In this document: positions 14,324 to 22,536 of the stretch, piece after piece
How the letters are laid out: each line of letters opens with the position of its first letter
How positions within the stretch are numbered: the first letter of the stretch is position 1
Source: Nocardioidaceae bacterium
GTDB lineage: Bacteria; Actinomycetota; Actinomycetes; Propionibacteriales; Nocardioidaceae
Length of the DNA stretch: 40,619 nucleotides
Assembly (NCBI GenBank): GCA_013696555.1
Contig: JACCYJ010000185.1
Span: 1-40,619, forward strand
Direction: 5' to 3'
Notes under the pieces: generated by a model
Told to the model about the DNA's origin: nothing
What the model saw: the letters and a program-made list of their open reading frames with translations, nothing else
Databases searched by the model: none
Translations under genes and position numbers: made by a program

Positions 14324-15924
14324 CTCGACCGCCGCAGTCGGGCGTGGGCGAGAGCGGCGCGGGCAGCGTTGGAGCCGGGACCGCCGTGCACTCCGCCGCC
14401 GGGGTGCGCGGACGCCGAACCCAGGTACAGGCCCTTCACCGGCGTCTCGGCCCGTCCCAGCCCCGGCACCGGCCGGAAGATCAGCTGCTGGTGCAACGAC
14501 GACGTGCCTCCGTTCAGCGAGCCGTACTCGAGGTTCTCGTCGAGCCGCTGCAGGTCGAGGGGGCTCAGCACCCTGCGGCTGAGGACGCGAGAGCCGAAAC
14601 CCGGGGCATAACGTTCTACGCGGGCCTGTATCCGGTCGGCCATGCGTTCCCCATCCGAGTGGTCCCAAGTTCCCCGAATGCTGCCATCACCGGCATCGGC
14701 GCGCACCTCGTGCGGCACATGGGTGTACGCCCACGCCGACTCGGTGCCCTGCGGCGAACGGGTGGGGTCCGAGGTCGTCATCTGCCCGAGCAGCAACAGC
14801 GGTTCGGCGGGTACGGTGTGCGCGCCGATCTGGGCGGCAGTGATCACGACGTGGTCCATCCCCTCGGTGATGTGGACGGTTCCGGGCGAGCTCACCGGCA
14901 CTCCCTTCCAGGGGATAGGACCGTTCAGGGCCCAGTCGACCTTGACGGTGCCCGGGTCCCACTCGAACCGCTGCATGCGAGAGCACAGCTTGGCCGGCAG
15001 GTCATCCCACGCGACGAGTCCGCCGTACAACCGCGGCGCCGCCACATCAGCGACCACTGCCTTCCGTACGGAGATCCGCTCACCGTCGTCGGTCTCGACG
15101 CCCACGGCACGACCGGCCTGGACGACGACCCGCACGACACGGGCGCCACAGCGGATCTGTCCTCCCTGCGCCGTGAACCGGTCGGCGAGTGCCTGGCTGA
15201 GACGACCAGCTCCTCCCTCTGGCACCGGCCAGCCCACTTCGTGCCCGAGCATGCACAACAGCCAGCCCATGAGGCCGGACCCTGGAGCGGTCGGAGGGAT
15301 GTCAGCGTGACCGGCGTTGCCGCCGATCAGCACCCGAGCCGCCTCACCGTTGAAGCGCTCGCCGACGGACTGGGCGCTGGAAAGCAGGAGCTGGAAGAAG
15401 GCCAACCCGCCGACAGCGGGTGCTCGCAGCGCCAGTCCGAGGCCGTGGCGCACGGGTGGGAAGGGGGTGAGCAGCGCGCCGATCAGTGACGGCTTCACCA
15501 CGTCCCAGATCCGTTTCATCTCCAGCCAGGTATCACCGTCACCGGGGCTTCGCTCGTCGAGACCGGCCGCCGTCGCCGCCGCGTCGCGGTGCAGCATCGC
15601 CCACGAGCCGTCATCGAACGGTGTACCGACGACCGCCGGCGCGTGCCGCCAGACCAGCCCGTGCTTCTCCAGATCGAGGCGCTGCAACGTCGGAGACGCC
15701 GCGGTGAGGGGGTAGAACGAGCTGAACGTGTCGTGGATGAAGCCGTCGTGCACTGTCGTGTCACTGCGCACCGCGCCGCCGACGGTGTCCTGCGACTCCA
15801 CCAACAGCACCTCCCAGCCGGCGTCTGCAAGGAGGTTGGCCGCTACCAGGCCATTAGGTCCGCTGCCGATGACGACGGCGTCGTACGCCGCGCGACCCGG
15901 CACGGTAGTGTCCGAAGCAGCCAT
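14320..15924 (-). CDS. FAD-dependent phytoene-desaturase-like oxidoreductase (PYROXD2-like)
   Basis: 534 aa. The N-terminal FAD-binding Rossmann motif is VVIGSGPNGLVAANLLADAG, followed by the acidic residue in LLVESQDTVGGAV. This is the layout of CrtI/PYROXD2-type NAD(P)/FAD amine oxidase-like enzymes. The C-terminal FAD motif is GLYLGSASAHPGGGVHG. ATG 15924 is preferred: AGAAGGG lies nine bases upstream, whereas it abuts the earlier ATG 15933. Such enzymes desaturate or oxidise hydrophobic substrates; not necessarily carotenoid, as no crtB is nearby. Coupled by ATGA to the SDR gene and divergent from an SRPBCC gene. Confidence 0.92.
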   Translation of the reverse strand: MAASDTTVPGRAAYDAVVIGSGPNGLVAANLLADAGWEVLLVESQDTVGGAVRSDTTVHDGFIHDTFSSFYPLTAASPTLQRLDLEKHGLVWRHAPAVVGTPFDDGSWAMLHRDAAATAAGLDERSPGDGDTWLEMKRIWDVVKPSLIGALLTPFPPVRHGLGLALRAPAVGGLAFFQLLLSSAQSVGERFNGEAARVLIGGNAGHADIPPTAPGSGLMGWLLCMLGHEVGWPVPEGGAGRLSQALADRFTAQGGQIRCGARVVRVVVQAGRAVGVETDDGERISVRKAVVADVAAPRLYGGLVAWDDLPAKLCSRMQRFEWDPGTVKVDWALNGPIPWKGVPVSSPGTVHITEGMDHVVITAAQIGAHTVPAEPLLLLGQMTTSDPTRSPQGTESAWAYTHVPHEVRADAGDGSIRGTWDHSDGERMADRIQARVERYAPGFGSRVLSRRVLSPLDLQRLDENLEYGSLNGGTSSLHQQLIFRPVPGLGRAETPVKGLYLGSASAHPGGGVHGGPGSNAARAALAHARLRRSR

Positions 15925-16010
15925 AACCGTCATCCCTTCTGCTGGTACCCGGCCATCATGTTCCCACCAGGACGAGCATCGACTGGACGCGGTCGGGGTA
16001 ACAACCGGAC

Positions 16011-16451
16011 ATGAGCGTCACCATCCGCGAGTTCCAGTGCCAGCCTGAGCACGTCTTCGACGTCTTGCGAGACGGGTGGTCGTACGCCGCGTGGGTGGTC
16101 GGCGCGGCGCGGATCCGCGAGGTCGACGAAACCTGGCCGGCCGTCGGGTCACGGTTACAACACTCGGTGGGTGTCTGGCCGATGATGCTGGGCGACAGCA
16201 CCGAGGTGGAGGCGATCGATCCGCCTCGCCTGCTGCAGCTGCGGGCGCGAGCGTGGCCGAGCGGTGAGGCGAGGGTGCGGTTCGAGCTCGAGTCCACGGC
16301 GGGACAGTGCCGCGTCGTCATCACCGAGAAAGTTGTGGCCGGCCCGGCCCGGCTGATTCCGAACGTGTTGGAGAACGCCTTGATGCACTGGCGAAACACT
16401 GAGAGCCTGCGCCGCCTCGCCTACCTGGCAGAGCGTCATTCCCGGCGCTGA
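16011..16451 (+). CDS. SRPBCC-family protein (polyketide cyclase/dehydrase-like)
   Basis: 146 aa. The helix-grip START-like fold is recognisable from the opening strand VTIREFQCQPEHVFDVLRDGWSY, the strand-turn WPAVGSRLQHSV, and the long C-terminal helix (ENALMHWRNTESLRRLAYLAE) that closes the hydrophobic pocket. These proteins bind or transport lipids, polyketides or isoprenoids. Divergent from the FAD-oxidoreductase/SDR pair, with a 77-bp gap, which suggests a common hydrophobic substrate. No catalytic residues can be named. Confidence 0.85.
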   Translation: MSVTIREFQCQPEHVFDVLRDGWSYAAWVVGAARIREVDETWPAVGSRLQHSVGVWPMMLGDSTEVEAIDPPRLLQLRARAWPSGEARVRFELESTAGQCRVVITEKVVAGPARLIPNVLENALMHWRNTESLRRLAYLAERHSRR

Positions 16452-16537
16452 CACGCATCAACTGTCACACTGATCACAGGCCTACGGAGATGTGGGCAGC
16501 GGCTGGTACCAGTCTTTGGAGCCTTGGAGGCATCCCC

Positions 16538-16993
16538 TTGAGCGCAACCGCACGGAGCGTCAACACCACGGGCCGTCCCCTCATCTGCCTCGTGGCGACG
16601 GCAGTGGGCGCGGTCTTCCTGCTCACCGCCGTTCTCGGCTTCGTCCCAGGAATCACCACCAACCTCTACGACGGCCTCGAGCTCGCCGGCCACGACGGTA
16701 ATGCCAAGTTGCTCGGTCTCTTCGAGGTCTCGGTCCTGCTCAACATCGTTCACGGACTGTATGGAGTGGCGGGTCTCGCGATGGCACGCACCGCGGCCAG
16801 TGCTCGCACCTACCTGATCGGTGGTGGGGTCATCTACCTGGTGCTGTGGATCTACGGGCTGATCATCGACCAGACGAGCGACGCCAACTTCGTCCCGCTG
16901 AACGACGCCGACAACTGGTTGCACCTCGGTCTCGGTGTCGGCATGATCGCGCTCGGACTGGTCTCCGGTCGGACGGACTCGCGCCGCACCTGA
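16538..16993 (+). CDS. DUF4383 membrane protein
   Basis: 151 aa from TTG 16538, chosen because GGAGG lies seven bases upstream; the ATG at 16490 has no such site. Four membrane segments: about 14-35, 56-78, 84-105 and 123-140. The sequence NLYDGLELAGHDGNAKLLGLFEVSVLLNIVH and the final ADNWLHLGLGVGMI are typical of the DUF4383 family, common in actinobacteria and of unknown function. It is convergent with the CDGSH gene, with a strong bidirectional hairpin between them. Confidence 0.85.
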   Translation: MSATARSVNTTGRPLICLVATAVGAVFLLTAVLGFVPGITTNLYDGLELAGHDGNAKLLGLFEVSVLLNIVHGLYGVAGLAMARTAASARTYLIGGGVIYLVLWIYGLIIDQTSDANFVPLNDADNWLHLGLGVGMIALGLVSGRTDSRRT

Positions 16994-17007
16994 TCGGTCA
17001 GAGAAAT

Positions 17008-17042
17008 CGGGGCTGATGACCGTGGCGCCGTCATCAGCCCCG
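17008..17042. terminator. Bidirectional terminator between DUF4383 and CDGSH genes
   Basis: CGGGGCTGATGAC and GTCATCAGCCCCG form a perfect 13-bp stem around a 9-base loop, 14 bases after the DUF4383 stop. On the minus strand it is followed by ATTTCTCT, a reasonable U-tract, so it should mainly end transcription from the GT2/CDGSH side. Confidence 0.85.
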
Positions 17043-17254
17043 GATGCGGTAGGGCGGATGAGTTTGTGGGTGCCGTCGCACCATGGCAGCAGAGATGACT
17101 TGCCACACCGGCACACTGCCACTACCGGTCGCTTCACCTCGTGGGGAATGCCATCGGCATCGCGAATGACATCGGCGCCGCGCACCAGCATTGGACCGCC
17201 CGGGCAGAGCGTCACCTCGACCGCATGGTCGCCGCCACAACGACGCTTGGTCAC
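17034..17254 (-). CDS. CDGSH iron-sulfur domain protein, possible 3' frameshift
   Basis: The single CDGSH motif is CRCGKSSLLPWCDGTHK (about residues 48-64), in which three cysteines and the histidine bind a [2Fe-2S] cluster. The N-terminal VTLCPGGPMLVRGADVI is typical of short bacterial members of about 70-80 aa. The GTG start at 17254 overlaps the GT2 stop by GTGA. In the sequence as given the frame does not stop here but runs to 16436, straight through the terminator and antisense to DUF4383 (272 aa). One extra G in the GGGG tract at 17038-17041 would give a stop at 17034, ahead of the terminator; I give that end. Possible role: electron transfer to the haem-oxygenase-like enzyme. Confidence 0.75.
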
Positions 17255-18267
17255 GCCCGCGACCTGACCACGTCTCGGCGGCGTGACCCGACCTCACACG
17301 AACACATGGGCTCCGGACAACCGCCACGTGCGAGTCGGCTTACGGAGTGCGCGGACCGGACGAGACGGGCTCCTCGGTACGGTACCCCTCCCCGGAGACG
17401 CTGCAACACCGCGATCCAGATGCACACTGCCCGTTCAGCAGTCCACACCGGAGCCCACCACGCAGCAGTGGCAGCGAAGACATGACGGCCACCGTGTCGA
17501 CGTCTGCCGTACTCCGCAAGAACCACCGACGCCCCTGCCAACATGAGCGCGGACCTTCCGGCCGTGCGGCGGGCGGCAGCCACCGCCATGGCCGGAAGCA
17601 GAGCCAGCTCGATGAGTAATCGCCCCGGCTGGGCCAAGCTGTCGTAAGCCTGACGTACTCGCTGTCCGCGAAAATGCGCGATCGGGGGCGGTAGCCGCCG
17701 GACGTACACGTCAGAGGCCACCCGCTGGCGCCGGCCGTGAACATGCATGGTGCGGATCAGCTCGAGGTTCTCGAACAGCACCGCGCCGCAGTAGCCATTC
17801 GACCGCTCCAGGGCGTGGCGGCGGACTGCCAGGGTGCCCGGGTAGTCGGCCCCGAGGGCACGATTGAGCAGCGTGCGCGCGGTGTCCCAGCGCGCGTGCC
17901 ACGGTAGTGGGTCGAAGTAGTTCTGCGGCCGCACCAGGTCGACATCGGCCATGAGGTCGACGACCTGGCGCAACGTCGCAGCGTCGTAGCGAACGTCATC
18001 GTCGGCGATGACGACGACATCACCAGTCGCCGCTTGCAGCCCGTCGAGGACGCCGGCGACCTTGCCGTTGAGGCAACGCGACGACACCGGAAAGTGCACC
18101 ACCCGATGACCCCACTGACGGTGGTTGTCGGCGAAGACCTCCGGGGGCGACCCGTCGGCTACCACCACCTCTACGTGTGCGGCCAGCCACGTCAGGTACG
18201 ACGCCAGCTCGCGGTCGGGTGTCGGCGTCGGGCGCCGCAGCGGCAGCAGGTAGGTCGTTCGGCTCAT
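17251..18267 (-). CDS. Family 2 glycosyltransferase with C-terminal membrane segments
   Basis: 338 aa. The GT-A fold is shown by YLLPLRRPTPTPDRELASYL, the nucleotide-site aspartate in VEVVVADGSPPE, and VVIADDDVRYD (about 86-96), the DxD metal/nucleotide-sugar motif. Acceptor-side FENLELIRTMH follows. Hydrophobic segments at about 218-232 and 240-255 suggest membrane association. Acts on an unknown lipid- or membrane-linked acceptor. Coupled to its neighbours by ATGA (upstream, haem-oxygenase-like) and GTGA (downstream, CDGSH), so the three genes form one translational unit. Confidence 0.88.
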   Translation of the reverse strand: MSRTTYLLPLRRPTPTPDRELASYLTWLAAHVEVVVADGSPPEVFADNHRQWGHRVVHFPVSSRCLNGKVAGVLDGLQAATGDVVVIADDDVRYDAATLRQVVDLMADVDLVRPQNYFDPLPWHARWDTARTLLNRALGADYPGTLAVRRHALERSNGYCGAVLFENLELIRTMHVHGRRQRVASDVYVRRLPPPIAHFRGQRVRQAYDSLAQPGRLLIELALLPAMAVAAARRTAGRSALMLAGASVVLAEYGRRRHGGRHVFAATAAWWAPVWTAERAVCIWIAVLQRLRGGVPYRGARLVRSAHSVSRLARGGCPEPMCSCEVGSRRRDVVRSRA

Positions 18268-19301
18268 GCCCTCGTCCGCGCGGTGCCATCAACGAGGTTC
18301 CGGAGAGCGGTGTCCCCCGCTGACCACGCATCGAGCAGCCTCTCTGCCGCCAAGGCGTCTAGGCGGAGACAGACTGCCGCGCCCCAGATGATGTCGCCGA
18401 TGAGCTCCGGCTCCGTGGCCGCGGCGGCACCGCACACGTCCCGCACCGCGACCTGCTCGTGGACGGCATCGGCCTCGACGTGCTCGTCGAAGTAGCGGGC
18501 AGCGGACTCTCCACCGCCCAGCCTCCGAACGGCGGCCGCGTACCGGCGGTTTGGCAGCGAGCTGCTGGCCTCGAAGGCGCCGAGGTGCCCGATCGCCGCC
18601 CCGCGGAGGCGTCGGTGCAGCCCGAACATCGACATCGCGTTGCTGGCAGCCAGGACCACACCGGGAACCCGATCGACGTAGGCGCCGTAGGAAGGATCGA
18701 GCCCGCAGGCGTCCAACGTCTCGGCGAACATGAGCGCGTGCAGCCGCGCCGGGCGGCCCGAGCCGTACTCGTCGAACTGGATCTCGGCGAGCGCCACCTT
18801 TGCCTTGCCGGTCAACCGCGGGATCGCCCAGGTGTGCGGATCAGCCTCCTTGAGCTGGTAGATGCTGCGGCAGATCAGAAACTCGGATAACTGCTCGCGA
18901 TCGGCGTACCGCTGCAGGTGACGCGCCAGCGGCGGCGACTCCGCGTCGCGTACCAGAGCGAACAGCTGATCCGCCAGCGTGCCGGCCGCTGACATGGCGT
19001 ACGCCACCAGCGCGTCCGTCTCACGGCGAAGCGCGGCCTCGAAGGCGCCCTCGATCTGGCGGCGCACCGCCAACGACTCCGGACGCCATTCCCAGGTCGG
19101 GTCGACGTCATCGAAACCCTGGTAGTGCAGCTCATAGAGCAGCCACAGCGACAGCTGCACATCGTCGGCGGTGATGACGTCACCGCCCGCCAGCGCGGCG
19201 GACACTCTCGCGTGCATGTCCGCTTCATCGAGCGCCGACCCGCTCGACAGCCACTCGGACAGCAGCTGGGTGACCGGACCCCGCGGACACGGCAGCAACA
19301 T
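18264..19301 (-). CDS. Iron-containing redox enzyme family protein (haem-oxygenase-like fold)
   Basis: 345 aa from ATG 19301, where GGGAG lies five bases upstream; the earlier ATG 19316 lacks it. All-helical. Candidate iron ligands come in the pattern of haem-oxygenase-like diiron oxidases/CADD: a glutamate in LYELHYQGFDD, EIQFDEYGSGRPARLHALMF, and YFDEHVEADAVHE near the C-terminus (E, then D/E-x-x-x-H repeats). Members such as SznF, UndA and CADD hydroxylate, decarboxylate or rearrange diverse small molecules or self-process. The substrate here is unknown. First gene of the trio with GT2 and CDGSH, located 168 bp downstream of the heptose cluster on the same strand. Confidence 0.85.
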   Translation of the reverse strand: MLLPCPRGPVTQLLSEWLSSGSALDEADMHARVSAALAGGDVITADDVQLSLWLLYELHYQGFDDVDPTWEWRPESLAVRRQIEGAFEAALRRETDALVAYAMSAAGTLADQLFALVRDAESPPLARHLQRYADREQLSEFLICRSIYQLKEADPHTWAIPRLTGKAKVALAEIQFDEYGSGRPARLHALMFAETLDACGLDPSYGAYVDRVPGVVLAASNAMSMFGLHRRLRGAAIGHLGAFEASSSLPNRRYAAAVRRLGGGESAARYFDEHVEADAVHEQVAVRDVCGAAAATEPELIGDIIWGAAVCLRLDALAAERLLDAWSAGDTALRNLVDGTARTRA

Positions 19302-19469
19302 TGCGACTCCCGGCATTCAGCGGTCGGAGCGGCACGTCCCGTACCCACGGCAAGCGTCTTCATGCCAACCGCCCGTCGCAACCACTCGTTCAGCCGCGAC
19401 TTCTCGTCCTTGGCCGAGGGCGGTGAGTCGGAAATGAACGAACCGCGGGAGGGGTACGTCGAGCAGCGC

Positions 19470-20426
19470 TCAGAAGGCCGAGGTCAACCGGCCTCGAGCA
19501 GCGTCGAGGACCTCCTCGACGCTCACCCGCGCCAGCGCCGAATCGGTGGTATCGGCCCACGGATCACCGTCTCCCGGGCCGTGCCAGATCACGGTGTGCG
19601 GTCCAGCGATCGGTGGTCCCCACAGCCGTGGTGGAGTCGGGCCGAAGAGCGTCACCGACGGCGTTCGGTAGGCGCCGGCGAGGTGAGCCACGCCGGTGTC
19701 ACCGCTCACCACCAGCCGGGCCGCTGAGACCAGTGCGGCCAGCTCATCGATCCGGGTCCGCCCGGCAAGGATCGCGTCGTCGGGCAGCCCAGCCCGCGAG
19801 GCAACCTGCACCGCGAGCGGACGCTCCCGCTCGGTGCCGGTCACCACGATGCGATGCCCGTCGGCTCGCAACGCGGCTACCAGTTCGCCGAAACACTCCG
19901 GAGCCCATTGCCGCGACCGGTACGCCGCACCAGGATGGACGATCACCGCGTCGGTCACACGCGGGCGGACCGGAGGCGGAACCAGAGCGACGTCGTCGGG
20001 ATCCGCGTCCACCACGAGGCAGGTCCGGACGAGCCGGCACCACCGCTCCCGCTCGTGCTCGTCCGGCCACCAGGTCGGTCCGGGAATGTCTGCCTCGACG
20101 CAGCCGAAGGCGATCGACGCGTGCGGGCGCAGCGATCCCAGGAGTCGGTGGCTCTGCGGACCACGCCCGTGCAGGTTGACCGCCAGCGCGGGTCGCGGCC
20201 CGGCCCAGCGCAAGGGTTCCAAACCAGCCGCGGGATACACCTCGTCGACGAGCCCGTCCGGGTCCAGCAGCAGCGTCTGCCACTGCGGTGCCGCCAACAC
20301 GATGCGGTAGTCGGAGAGCGCCGCGCGCAACGCCCGGAGCGCCGGGACACCCGCGAGTAGGTCACCCAGTCCCAGCGCCCGCAGGACGAATGCCGTCGGC
20401 GCCTGAGCAGCGCCGCCGCCGATCAG
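19470..20426 (-). CDS. Family 9 glycosyltransferase (heptosyltransferase-like) 1
   Basis: The track starts at TTG 20330, but the frame is clearly coding further upstream: FVLRALGLGDLLAGVPALRA is the usual GT9 N-terminus. No ATG, GTG or TTG occurs in frame before it. CTG at 20426 overlaps the stop of the SDR gene as CTGA, mirroring the ATGA/GTGA joints elsewhere in this cluster, so I use it (318 aa). C-terminal donor-site motifs: VIVHPGAAYRSRQWAPECFGEL, VVTGTERE and LVVSGDTGVAHLAGAYRTPSVTLFGPTPP. GT9 enzymes transfer ADP-heptose or related sugars. Last gene of the eight-gene overlapping run. Confidence 0.88.
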   Translation of the reverse strand: MIGGGAAQAPTAFVLRALGLGDLLAGVPALRALRAALSDYRIVLAAPQWQTLLLDPDGLVDEVYPAAGLEPLRWAGPRPALAVNLHGRGPQSHRLLGSLRPHASIAFGCVEADIPGPTWWPDEHERERWCRLVRTCLVVDADPDDVALVPPPVRPRVTDAVIVHPGAAYRSRQWAPECFGELVAALRADGHRIVVTGTERERPLAVQVASRAGLPDDAILAGRTRIDELAALVSAARLVVSGDTGVAHLAGAYRTPSVTLFGPTPPRLWGPPIAGPHTVIWHGPGDGDPWADTTDSALARVSVEEVLDAARGRLTSAF

Positions 20427-21106
20427 GGCCAGGATCCCTCGACCGAGGGCGTCACGATCAGCTCGCGTACTTCACATCCCGGTGGCTGCCGCAGCGCGAA
20501 GAGGACCGTGGCGGCGACGTCCTGCGGGCGGTTGAGTTTGGCGTCAGGAGGCGGCTTGTACTGCTCGTCACGGCCGTCGAAGAAGGGTGTCTGCATGCCA
20601 CCGGGTATGAGCAGGGTGACGCCGATCTGCCCAGCCGTCTCCGCGGCGAGCGCGCGGGTGAAACCGACCACCCCGAACTTCGCGGCGCAGTAGGCGGTGG
20701 CGTCGCTCACCGCGCGCAGGCCCAGCGTCGAGGCCACCGTCACCACCCGCCCCTGGCGCCGCCGCAGATCGGGCAGCGCGGCCCGGATGACGGCCGCGGT
20801 GCCCATCAGGTTGACCCTGATCACCTGATCCCACTCCGCCGCCGGGACGTCCTCGAGCCGACCGCACGAGTCGATCCCGGCGCAGGTAACGACGGCATCG
20901 ATCCCGCCGGTGCGCGCCGACACCGCCCGTACGGCAGCCTCGGTGTGCTCCCGGTCGGCGAGGTCGACGAGCTCGGACTCGACGGAGCTCTCGGGCTCGA
21001 CCCGGTCCAGCACGACGGGCCGCCCACCTGCGTCGGTGACGGCCTCGACGACCGCGGCGCCTAGGCCGGAGACACCTCCAGTGACCAGTACGGTTCCGAC
21101 GTTCAT
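20423..21106 (-). CDS. Short-chain dehydrogenase/reductase in heptose cluster
   Basis: 227 aa from ATG 21106 with GAGGAGAG upstream; the start overlaps the HldE-like stop by ATGA. NAD(P)-binding TGGVSGLGAAV (about 8-18), TCAGID in place of NNAG, catalytic Ser in VASTLGL and YCAAK. It is a classical SDR, not the extended epimerase type of HldD, so it is unlikely to epimerise ADP-heptose at C6. Oxidation or reduction of a heptose or its acceptor is possible. Placed between the nucleotide-sugar gene and a glycosyltransferase. Confidence 0.92.
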   Translation of the reverse strand: MNVGTVLVTGGVSGLGAAVVEAVTDAGGRPVVLDRVEPESSVESELVDLADREHTEAAVRAVSARTGGIDAVVTCAGIDSCGRLEDVPAAEWDQVIRVNLMGTAAVIRAALPDLRRRQGRVVTVASTLGLRAVSDATAYCAAKFGVVGFTRALAAETAGQIGVTLLIPGGMQTPFFDGRDEQYKPPPDAKLNRPQDVAATVLFALRQPPGCEVRELIVTPSVEGSWP

Positions 21107-22536
21107 GGGCGGCTCTCCTCTGCGGTGATGGATGGAGCCTCGACCAGCGACGTGGCAGCCGTTCGGACGAGGGACGTGGTCGATCGGCCTTGCACGTAGG
21201 GGAGCACGACCGCCTGGCCGCCCCACGTGCGCAGCGTCTGGCTCTCGGGCAGCTCGCTGCCGGCGTAGTCGCCGCCCTTCGCCCAGATGTCCGGGCGGAG
21301 GCGGCGGAGCGCGACGTCCGGGGTGTCCTCGTCGAAGACGAGCACGGCGTCGACACAGCCGAGAGCCAGCAGCACCCAAGCCCGGTCCGCCTCGCAGACG
21401 ACGGGCCGACCGGGGCCCTTGAGGCGAGCAATGGACGCATCGGAGTTGAGGCAGACCACAAGACAGTCACCCAGGCTGCGTGCCGATCGCAGGGTGGCCA
21501 CGTGACCGGCGTGCAGCAGGTCGAAGCAGCCGCCGGTGGCGACCACCACACCTCCGGCAGCTCGAACCGACGCGACAACCTGCGCGGCCGCTGGCAGCGC
21601 CTCACGGTCGGGTGCCACGGCGCTGCGGCGGCGCGCGAACGCGGCCGCCCCGCCGTGGCTGACGTGCTCGGATGCGGCGAGGACGGCCGCCTGCACTGCC
21701 TCGGCGGTCACCATCCCCGAGCCCAGCGACGTGGCAGCGGTCACCGCGAACCGGTCGCCGGCCCCGCAGGTGTCGCCGCCGACGGCGACCGGTGCCGGAA
21801 CGACCACCGGCGCGTCGCCGCCGTAGGACAGCAAGGCACCCCGCTCCCCCAACGTCACCGCCACGGCGCGGTTCCGCCACGCAGACACCAGCCCCGCGGT
21901 GAGGTCGGTGAGGGCGGCCAGCGAGGACGAGCCGCTCGCTGCCGAGATGCCGTGCCGCTCGGCCCAGATCGCCACCTCTGCGGCGTTGGGCGTCGCCAGA
22001 TGTACGCCGGCAACCGGAGGCTCCCCACGAGGGTGCGGGTCCCATACCACCGGTACGTCGCGTACCCGCTCGCGCAGGCAGTCGCGAACCTGCGGGGATG
22101 CGGTGAGGCCGCGACCGTAGTCGGCGACCAGCACCACCGTCGCGGCGCGCAGGGCCGCGGCGGCTGCGGCTGATAACTCCTCCACCAGGCCGGCCTGTCG
22201 CCCGCTGTCCAAGCGGACGAGGGTCTGCCCGGCGGCCCGGATTCGACGCTTCACCGCTGTTGTGCCCGGCAACGGCAGCGGGACGACCCGCACTGCTGGC
22301 TCGAGCAGCCGCTTCAGGTCGGCGCCGTCCTGGTCGTCGAACCAGGGGGCTATCAGGACCACGTCGTGGCCGTCCACCGCTGCCATGGCAGCGGCCAGTG
22401 CTGCACCGCCGGGCCGTGGGGAATCGACGACATCGTCGAGCACCGGCACCGGAGTGTCGGGGCACAATCGGCTCACTCGACCGACAACGTCGATGTCGAG
22501 CATCGCGTCCCCGATGACGACCAGGAGCCCCCTCAC
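21103..22536 (-). CDS. hldE: HldE/RfaE-like bifunctional heptose kinase and nucleotidyltransferase
   Basis: 477 aa from GTG 22536 (GTGA overlap with the isomerase gene; upstream residues of the track ORF are shadow). N-terminal PfkB/ribokinase domain, about 1-320: GDAMLDIDVVGRVSRLCPDTPVPVL, then GGDTCGAGDRFAV with the anion-hole and catalytic aspartate. C-terminal cytidylyltransferase-type domain, about 340-477: ATGGCFDLLHAGHVATL (HxGH) and GRSTTSLV. Expected to phosphorylate heptose-7-phosphate at C1 and later attach a nucleotide, as in E. coli HldE; GDP instead of ADP cannot be excluded. Cytoplasmic. GmhA-like and GmhB-like partners are encoded beside it. Confidence 0.93.
   Translation of the reverse strand: MRGLLVVIGDAMLDIDVVGRVSRLCPDTPVPVLDDVVDSPRPGGAALAAAMAAVDGHDVVLIAPWFDDQDGADLKRLLEPAVRVVPLPLPGTTAVKRRIRAAGQTLVRLDSGRQAGLVEELSAAAAAALRAATVVLVADYGRGLTASPQVRDCLRERVRDVPVVWDPHPRGEPPVAGVHLATPNAAEVAIWAERHGISAASGSSSLAALTDLTAGLVSAWRNRAVAVTLGERGALLSYGGDAPVVVPAPVAVGGDTCGAGDRFAVTAATSLGSGMVTAEAVQAAVLAASEHVSHGGAAAFARRRSAVAPDREALPAAAQVVASVRAAGGVVVATGGCFDLLHAGHVATLRSARSLGDCLVVCLNSDASIARLKGPGRPVVCEADRAWVLLALGCVDAVLVFDEDTPDVALRRLRPDIWAKGGDYAGSELPESQTLRTWGGQAVVLPYVQGRSTTSLVRTAATSLVEAPSITAEESRP

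Noticed and set aside
14260-15489. 409-aa plus-strand ORF
   Set aside because: Shadow of the FAD-dependent oxidoreductase on the minus strand.
14320-15924. Carotenoid phytoene desaturase CrtI
   Set aside because: The fold is related, but no crtB, crtE or other carotenoid gene is nearby and the sequence looks closer to PYROXD2-type enzymes.
20423-21106. HldD-type ADP-heptose epimerase
   Set aside because: The protein is a classical short SDR with YCAAK and a short chain, not an extended epimerase.
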